Origin: Plicaturopsis crispa FD-325 SS-3
Lineage: Eukaryota; Basidiomycota; Agaricomycetes; Amylocorticiales; Amylocorticiaceae
Length of the DNA stretch: 64,000 nt
Assembly (NCBI GenBank): GCA_000827205.1
Contig: KN832579.1
Span: 17,092-81,091, forward strand
Direction: 5' to 3'
The number at the start of each line of letters is the position of its first letter. The first letter of the stretch is position 1. The position numbers were made by a program, and so were the translations under genes. A model generated the notes under the pieces. The model saw nothing but the letters and a program-made list of their open reading frames with translations, was not told where the DNA came from and ran no database searches. Shown piece after piece: positions 57,184 through 64,000 of the stretch.

Positions 57184-58154
57184 ATGTTCCGCACACAAGC
57201 AATCCGTCCCCTCGCAGCCCGCTTCCCCGCCGTACGTACCGCCCCATCGTACTTACTTTCACCTGACTAGTCATTAATGTGATGTTATAACACACAGGCG
57301 TCGCGAGCATACTCGATCCCCCCACCCCCATCCGGCCAGCCCACACGCGAACCCCAAGGGGGCGGGAGCACATGGCTCTACGCCACCGCCTTCACCTTGC
57401 TCGCGGGTGGCGGCGGGTACTACTACTTCACGCAGACGCCCAGCGGCGAGCGCCTCGCGCGCAAGGCCAAGGCGGACGAGGAGCGCATTGTCGCGAGCGC
57501 GAAGGACCTTGGGGCGAGCGCGAAAGACCTGGGGAAGGCGGGCAAGGCGCGCGCGGAGGACGCGAAGGCGCAGACGGAGGAGAAGTTTGGGGAGTATAAG
57601 GTGCGCTTCCTTCCTTCTTCTTACACTCTCTTAGCCTTCGATTAAACGTTGTTAATTGTGGGTAGGCCGCGAGCAAAGACAAAATCGACGCCCTAACGTC
57701 CGACGCGCGTAAACGCTTCGAGGCAGCCGAGAAACAGCTCGCAGAGGTGCGTGCGCGCGGGGAGTCGGCCGCTGTTGGGGCGCGCGACGCGGCGGAGCGG
57801 CAGTACGAATCCACCAAAGCGGACTACGAGCACGCGAAAGCCAAGTTTGCGGGGGAGTGGGATGCGCAGAAGGCGCGGTGGGGCGCTGAGAGGTCGAGGG
57901 TCGAGGGGCGGGTCGATAACGCTGCGGACAATGCGAAGGCGCATGCGGACAATGCGAAGGCGCAGGCAAACAACGCCGCAGGGAGGGTAGACGCGAAAGT
58001 ACAGGAGGGGAAGGAGGAGGGCAAAGCGGGCTGGTTCAGCTGGCTCGGGTGGGGCGAGAGCAAGGCGTCTGACGCGAAGCGGGGTGCGGCGGGGAAGGTC
58101 GAGGCGGGGGCGGAGGATGTTAGGGAGGGGGCGAGGGATGTGAGGCGGTCGTAG
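57184..58154 (+). CDS. Mitochondrial membrane-anchored coiled-coil (LEA/apolipoprotein-like) protein
   Basis: Three exons; introns start after FPA (about 57232) and after EYK (about 57601). The N-terminus MFRTQAIRPLAARFPA...SRAYS is a classic matrix-targeting presequence with an RxYS cleavage motif. A Pro-rich spacer and one TM segment (WLYATAFTLLAGGGGYYYF) follow. The rest is Ala/Lys/Glu-rich amphipathic helix with tandem ASAKDLG and DNAKAHA/DNAKAQA repeats, then EGKAGWFSWLGWGESKASDA. Composition resembles LEA or MICOS-like lipid-binding helices. In fungi, similar proteins are sometimes annotated 'calcofluor white hypersensitive'. Likely inner-membrane; precise role unknown. Confidence 0.7.
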
Positions 58155-58589
58155 GAGAAGGCGAGGCGGTTGGAGATGTAAAATATTGCTTAGTATGAAT
58201 GGATAACCGCCTGTTGTTCTGCATCTTGCCTGCGTGGATGCAGTTGGCGACGGTAGAGTAGCGCGCAAATCGAACAAGGAAATAACGCACGGGACTCACT
58301 GCATGGATTACAGTTGTAAGTCACATATACATTTTACCAATACACCCGTTCGGTTCTTCACGTCCCTTGGCTTCGGGGCTCCATAATCCCCGAGTACGCA
58401 GCCCGCGAGGAGAATCGGTAATCTGCTACATACACTAGCCAGTGGCCATACAATTCGGTGCCTTACAACATGGAAGTATAACAAACATGTATAACTGCGG
58501 ACCTGAGTAGAGTCAGTGCAAGTTCGGACTTCACAGACGGAGCGCTCACCATTTAGGGTATTCAGGATTTAAATTCGGGACACTCGACG
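58155..58589. other. Gene-free stretch
   Basis: 3' flank of the mitochondrial protein gene. No gene. Confidence 0.35.
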
Positions 58590-58690
58590 GCGTCGTATAC
58601 GCGTGTATCATTCATGGCCGTCGTAATAAACACCCCGCGCCGCATAGGGGTGCGCGATCATCCTACTGCTAGTTCCGTCGCAGATACCTG
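58590..58690. repeat. Diverged segmental duplicate, copy 1 (partner 63160-63270)
   Basis: Shares catggccgtcgta.taaacaccccg..ccgcata and gtcgcaga..ctgaaa in order with 63160-63270, same orientation, with scattered differences and small gaps. Confidence 0.45.
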
Positions 58691-59063
58691 AAACAAAAAG
58701 CGCATTGAAGAGTTCAAAACAAAGTCAGTGATGAGGATGGGTAGCATGGGCGGAGAATCATGAGTACCTTCCCTGCTTTCCCGATCCGACGACGAATCTG
58801 TGAGCGAGATAAAAGTGATCAAGGACTGAGGGATACATGCATGATGTGTCGGCATTGCTTCCGTCCGCATAGGGCAAAGGAGGGTATGAGTCCTCCAAGT
58901 GTGTGGACATCAACGGTGTGTCTACGTGAGTCCCCTGGGTCAGAAATCCACGACTGAGACTGTATGATATGTCCACGTACCTCGTTGCTCTCACGGGCCT
59001 ATGGATGGTCTGCAACGCTCGGAAGTGGAGTCGTAGTATAGTATTCCTGTCGGCGCATTAGCC
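58691..59063. other. Gene-free stretch
   Basis: No supported gene. Confidence 0.3.
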
Positions 59064-59474
59064 CTATGTAAGCGTCATAAGTATTGCAGATGCAGGCGCA
59101 CAAGCAGGTGCCCGTGTCTTCCTCGACGTGCGCCATATTTCTTTCGTGCGACGAGCCCCGGAAGAAGAGGATCCATTGGGCCCGGATACCAATATTAATT
59201 GCACGATGAACATGTCTGCTGTGTCTCTCCGCGAAGCCTGCATCAATACTGTATTCTCAACTTGCATTCTACTTAACAGCCTGAGCCTGAGAGTGAATAG
59301 AAGGCATACGCACGTGTTCAGTTCGTCCCGGATGTCCACCGAGGCCAGTGGACCGAGTGATAGAGTCCCTCCGTGCGTTGATGAGCGTGCACTCGGAAGG
59401 TGTGCGAACGAGCGAGACACCGCAGCGAGTATTCCGCTGATGACGCCGATGATAGTGGACGATGCTTCAGACAT
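59064..59474 (-). pseudogene. Degenerate member of the single-TM protein family
   Basis: On the minus strand, STIIGVISGILAAVSRSFAHLPSAR keeps the family's GVISG...HLP.A signature, but the TM helix is shortened and the downstream RAHRAV..QQW block is not found in frame. Probably a decaying copy (member E). Confidence 0.5.
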
Positions 59475-59959
59475 GGTTTCCTCGCGTCGTGGTGGTTTGC
59501 TCGCGTCGTTGTGGGATTCCTACTGGTCAGGATTGAAAGGGCTTGAGGACATCGATTCGGCCGGACAGCCTTGCAGGTCGGAGAGAAGACCGGATGCGGC
59601 TAGTAAACAAGCGCCCATGTTTCGTGACCAGCACAGCTGCGATGGAGTAGAGTCATTTTACTGATAATGCAGGCAGCAGAAGTTCCAGTGACCAAGTTCA
59701 AAAGCTGCGATGTTGTTCGAAAGCTGGGCGCCAGGCAGTACAGCAAAAGCGACGCGTCAACAACGCGCAAACACCGCGTCAATAATTGGCGTGTCCGACA
59801 GTAGTGAGTACTAGACCACCACGAATTTGTCAAAAACATCGATATGCTGGCGTACACTCTCCGACTCCCTCTTCCACGCATAGGACATCTCGTGGGTATC
59901 ATTCAATGTCGAAAGCTGAGCGGTGACGACTCGTACCACCCAGCACCGACTCGGACTCG
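59475..59959. other. Gene-free stretch
   Basis: No supported gene. Confidence 0.3.
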
Positions 59960-60620
59960 GCGGATCGTGCGATTTTTTTACTTTCGAGTTTGGGTGCCCG
60001 CACCACATATTGCACTCTGGCTGCTGGCGCCTGATATCGAGCAGCCCCCTCTCCTTTACCCTTCCCCGCGCCCGGCCGCACGCCGTAAAAAGATACAAAG
60101 AAAAAAATGGGTCGGAAAAATGGCTACGAAAAATCCCCTCCGAAGCCCCAGTGCCATCGTGACGATGCAGATGCGATTCGTGGAGATGTCCCATAGTGCT
60201 ATTGAGCACGTTCGGATGGTGTGGTTTCACCATCGAGTCTCGAGACCGGGCAGGCGAGCTCGGACTTGAACGGTGCGATTTTTTCCCCCTTACTCTCGAG
60301 TTTGGGTGCCCGCACAGATCGCGCACTGGCACCTGAAATCAACCACCCCGCTGTTCTGTGTCCTCCCCGCGCCCGGCCGCTCGCCGTAGAAAGATATGAG
60401 AGGGTCGGAAAATGGATAAAATCCTTTATCCTGCGAACGCAACGATGCAGATTCAGATGCGCATGCGCGCTGCCCTCAGGCTCGCCGATCGTCCTTCCCC
60501 ATTTCGTCTCCCTGCGCAGTACAGTGCCAGAATGTATAAGCTGGGCGGCCTTGACCCATACTGCCTTTGAGCAGGCGGCACCGGCGGTGCGATTTTTGCT
60601 ATCGAGTTTCGGGACCGGGC
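59960..60620. repeat. Long-period degenerate tandem repeat, about 310-bp unit
   Basis: Two full and one partial copy, marked by cg.tgcgatttttt followed by tcgagtttgggtgcccgca at about 59967 and 60272, and gtgcgatttttgc..tcgagtttcgggac at about 60590. The first two copies also share ccccgcgcccggccgc, gccgtaraaagata and gggtcggaaaa in order. Confidence 0.6.
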
Positions 60621-61452
60621 CTCTGCAACACGCGGCACCATACTACCCTGGACCTCTTGCCGCGCACCTTTTGGCTGTACCGTTTGGCGTCCCCGTCACA
60701 CTTTAAGTACTATCTAAAGCGTGTCCGCACGCTTATACACGGTGCAAATGCAATATCGAGCCTGATGCTCATTGTTTCTTCCACCACGTTGACTGCTATG
60801 TCCCACGCAGTGGAGGTACTAGTCTGCAGCGCACACTCTACCGGCTATACTCCATTATCTCGCCACACGCATTCCTGGTCACCGTCTTGCACCGAATTCA
60901 CACAAGCATTCCTACATGGAATGGCAGAATAAAATGAATGTCCTGTCACATGTCACAGCTGATACACTGTACGGATAGTCATGTTATGGTGGCGGCTGGT
61001 CTGATAATGATGGTCTGGCGACCCCAGAATGTGAAGTTCTGGGCAATTATGGGTTATATAGGGAGTCAGGGGACTGTCTCTCTATTCCTACAGCGTTTCC
61101 ATAATTGACCCTACCTACTGAGGCATGCAAACGAGCAGCCCCGGACCAGGTCAAGAACGTAGCAGCGTCTGGGTAAACCTCTTCACATGTTAAAGGGCCT
61201 TTCGTCGTGGCCTCTTCTATCAGCTGGGACATTACGAAGTGTTAGCTAATTTATTAGATACCATGTAGTAGTTTACCATAGAGGTCACAACTGGCATGTT
61301 CGGGACGCGGACCACGCCAGGATAATACAACTTCCTTCCTTCCTTCCTTCCTAGTGAGTACCAGCAGTGAACTCATTAATATTGCTGCGTGGATAGTAGC
61401 GCGCTATGAACTCGCAAGCCTAGGACCGACGTGTAAAAAAACATGCATGGAT
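60621..61452. other. Gene-free stretch
   Basis: It contains a short ttcc microsatellite at about 61330. No gene. Confidence 0.35.
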
Positions 61453-61692
61453 TTAATACAATCCCAATGAATTCGTATTCGAGGGTATCTTCTCCAACTC
61501 CTCTTCCTCCTCATCGTCGCTGTCAATGAAGCCAGCGCTGAAGTCTGAGCTGACGGATCCAGATGGTGTTCCAACTTCTGTAAAGTCGGAGAAATGTGGC
61601 CAAGGCACGCGGTCTCTCGAGAAAGGCGAGAACCTAGACGGCAGAAATGCGAAATCTTCCCTTCTAACCTCAGTCCTAGCATCGTTCTCCAT
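61453..61692 (-). CDS. Possible small acidic protein, 79 aa
   Basis: Open frame with a good start context (gcagccATGg). Sequence has DFAFLPSRFSPFSRD, then SSDFSAGFIDSDDEEEEELE near the C-terminus. No family recognised and no introns. It could be a real small gene or an exon of a longer one. Confidence 0.3.
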   Translation of the reverse strand: MENDARTEVRREDFAFLPSRFSPFSRDRVPWPHFSDFTEVGTPSGSVSSDFSAGFIDSDDEEEEELEKIPSNTNSLGLY

Positions 61693-61922
61693 GGCTGCCT
61701 ACTCGCAATTAAAGAAAAGCGAGTTGATGTCGATTCAGTTAGTCTCGACAATACGCAGGCATATACGCGCGGACGACTACACACCACAATCTGCGCAAGC
61801 ACAGCATTGTGTGCGTGCATATCGGATGCAGAACCGGCACCATATGGCACGCCCTCGTAGTGAGACCTGCCTCCCCTCGCACGAGGATGGGGGCTAGTCG
61901 AGGAGTCTACGAAGAATGTGTA

Positions 61923-62733
61923 TCAAGAACGCTTTGCACTGTCCGCATATGGCTCACTGTGTAGGTAAGCATCTGCCGTCCTTGAGGCACCCATCCGCGT
62001 CCACCACCGTAGCTGTAGCTGACCTGCGCCTACAAGGCATCATCAGCTTCCACATATCGAGAATAATATGGGCAATGCATCTTACGATCTGACATCGGTC
62101 TCGCAGTCTGCATAGAGCGGACACCCTTATCCGGTGCCGGCCAAGAGATCGTCTTTCGTGGCAGGTCATTCAATTCGACGCCGTCATGCACGTCGATTAC
62201 GATCCCATTCTCGCCTTGCAGGAGATCCTAGGCGAGGTGTAAACCCTGTGTAAGCTACTGTGCAAAAGGATAAAAAGAGGTACGCACGATCATTCGCGCG
62301 CGAAGAGCCCGTGCTTTATAGCAGCTGTATTCAATCTCGAACGACAGGCCCTTGAAGAATTCGGCCCATTGCTGCCAATGGGCGACAGCACGGTGGGCAC
62401 GGTAGCGCAGCCCGCACGCCTCGCGTCTAATACTTTTCCATACGCAAGCGCACGAGGGGATCAGCGACGTAGATATGATAACGATGTCACATCCAAAGGG
62501 ACATACACAGATAGCTCGGCTTGAAGGTCCTTGTCCTCCCTGGCCCGACAATACACCTCCGTCTCGCGCAGAAGCTCATCCAGCCGCCGGATCCGTGCGT
62601 CGGGTAGATGCGAGCAACAAAAGAGTGTAGCGTACAGGCAGCCTAGGATGCCGATGAGTGCGCTGATCACGCTGATAATGGTTGAGAATGATGTGAATGC
62701 GGTGCCGGCCCCATCGCTCGCGAGCGGGGACAT
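61923..62733 (-). CDS. Lineage-specific single-TM protein family, member D, about 204 aa
   Basis: Exons 62733-62507, 62426-62288, 62227-62086 and 62029-61923 sum to 205 codons. MSPLASDGAGTAFTSFSTII, TM helix SVISALIGILGCLYATLFCC, then SHLPDARIRRLDELLRETEV, and after an intron LRYRAHRAVAHWQQWAEFFK, GLSFEIEYSCYKARALRARMI. The tail exon starts DLLQGENGIVIDVHDG, comparable in position to the acidic tail of member B. It is on the opposite strand from A-C. The last two exons are less certain than the first two. Confidence 0.6.
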
Positions 62734-63159
62734 CGGTCCACGCTAAGAGGGGTGCTGAATTTGGTATAGGCGGCGTGCGTGAGGCGTTAGAGTCAGATCC
62801 CTCGTAAGTCGACGACTCGAGTAAGTCGCCGGGATAGAGGTGAGATGCGCACTGCACAGCACATAGTGGTAGAGCTTGCAGGGTGGGAACATACATTTAG
62901 ACGCGCGCTGGGCTATGTGCACTGGCTCCGGTGACGGTTATGCCATCGGGACCGAGTGCAGTCTTCTCTATCATATCACGTTCGTATCTGCAGGACATCC
63001 CGGGCCGAGTCGGATATTCCTCAAGAGTTCCTACAACAAAAGAAGTTCTGCATTCTGGATTCTGGATACAAACCCACTCGTCGTCACTGAGTAGTGGAAT
63101 CAGTGTGTATACAAATACTGTAAGCGGGGCATGTGTCCGCACCAAGTGGAATACACAGC
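62734..63159. other. Gene-free stretch
   Basis: Promoter side of member D. No gene. Confidence 0.3.
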
Positions 63160-63270
63160 GTCTTCGCACGCGTTGCGCGCATCGTCATGTCCGTCGTGAT
63201 ATATACCCCGTGCTGCATACCGGAGAGCAATCAGCCTACTATCGTCGCAGAACTCTGAAAGCGTCCAAAG
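63160..63270. repeat. Diverged segmental duplicate, copy 2 (partner 58590-58690)
   Basis: Contains catgtccgtcgtgatatatac, cccgtgctgcata and gtcgcagaactctgaaag in the same order and orientation as copy 1. Each copy lies close to a TM-family gene or relic, so it may mark the same duplicated block. Confidence 0.45.
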
Positions 63271-64000
63271 TGTGCAATGTCAATTGGAAAGAAGAGCTGC
63301 ATAGGTCGTGGCCAAATTCACCGATATGGATAGGTAGAAGCAGCAAGGCAATCCTTCCTCTGCTGTTCGCGCGGAAGGGAAGTCGAATGCGCGTCATCCG
63401 AGGCTTGTAAATGCCACACCTTCACCGCGTCACCTGTAGCGAAATCAATTTGTTTAAAACGCTACGCCCCAAATGAGACGAGCAGAAACCCTCACAGATG
63501 AAGGTCGACGCGTAGGGAGTCAACGATTCATTATCGTCCTCCGTACAAGACTGGCTTGTACACGACGAGTGACTTCCAATAGATATAACCCAGTCTGTGG
63601 AGTCGTCTATCCTATGGGGCTTTAGTCATGATTTGTAGCGATACGATCGAGCGAGGACTTACCATCGGACAGGCATTCGGAAGGCGGTCTACCGGGGATG
63701 TCAGGCCCAGAAGGTCGCTCGGGCGACAAAGACAGTACAGAAGCTGCATCCGATACTAAATGTCAAGCACCCCTGTATGCAGGCTGGGTAACTGAACGTA
63801 CTGTTGGAATGTGCACTGTGGCCACCAGTTGAGAAGGAGCGACCACCCGACATGGTCAATGCGATGTCCAAGTCTTCTATTGCGCGACGTTCGATAGCTT
63901 GATGTGCCTGACAATATCCGGAAGTGAGCACCACGCAACTGGAATGTCGTATGACTAGCATGTTGTAATCACCTTTAATTGCATATTCACGCGCTGAACG
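63271..64000. other. Gene-free stretch to window end
   Basis: Short overlapping frames on both strands; nothing recognised. Confidence 0.3.

Overview
The window looks like genomic DNA of a basidiomycete fungus, probably an agaricomycete. The evidence is many short GT-AG introns (about 40-80 nt) in compact genes, a KDZ transposon carrying a TET/JBP gene, a patatin/NB-ARC/TPR NLR-like gene, an F-box-like gene, a secreted 'glycopeptide'-type protein, and paired small Cys-rich secreted proteins. Gene models were spliced by hand. Where I give a protein length, exon lengths and phases were checked to sum to an open frame.

Layout. 0-3.2 kb: the 5' piece of a Tc1/mariner-like transposase running off the window, then a broken Ty1/copia fossil. 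3.2-18.3 kb: a GC-rich minisatellite interrupted by a roughly 13.3-kb KDZ DNA transposon (about 4194-17460). It has imperfect inverted ends and five genes that all look open: a 726-aa protein of unknown function, a protein with three RNase H1 N-terminal-like modules, a small basic protein, a TET/JBP 2-oxoglutarate dioxygenase, and an 1,099-aa KDZ transposase with a CxC2-type Cys cluster. 18.3-21.2 kb: AT-rich dispersed repeats built on 'gctata' words, and a tRNA-like gene with an ATA anticodon. 21.2-25.0 kb: the NLR-like gene on the minus strand, with near-identical TPR repeats.

25.7-38.9 kb: a cluster of old yellow enzyme (OYE) genes with five intact copies, one broken copy and one relic exon, interrupted by an F-box-like gene. 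39.3-49.3 kb: ordinary single genes. These are a small membrane protein, a TspO/Trp-rich-sensory-like membrane protein, a secreted glycopeptide-like protein, a bacterial-type GDP-mannose pyrophosphorylase with an added coiled coil, an MDR oxidoreductase, a 260-bp MITE with near-perfect inverted ends, and a candidate PAXX-like DNA repair factor.

49.7-62.7 kb: a dispersed family of at least four, probably five, paralogous single-TM proteins that I cannot assign to any known family. It is interleaved with two small secreted protein genes and a mitochondrial coiled-coil protein gene that has an inverted broken partial copy nearby. The last kilobases (58-64 kb) are mostly gene-poor, with decayed duplications and tandem repeats.

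Most distinctive: the KDZ element with an epigenetic enzyme and nucleic-acid-binding cargo; the PAXX-like gene; the actinobacterial-looking ManC fusion; and the lineage-specific TM family.
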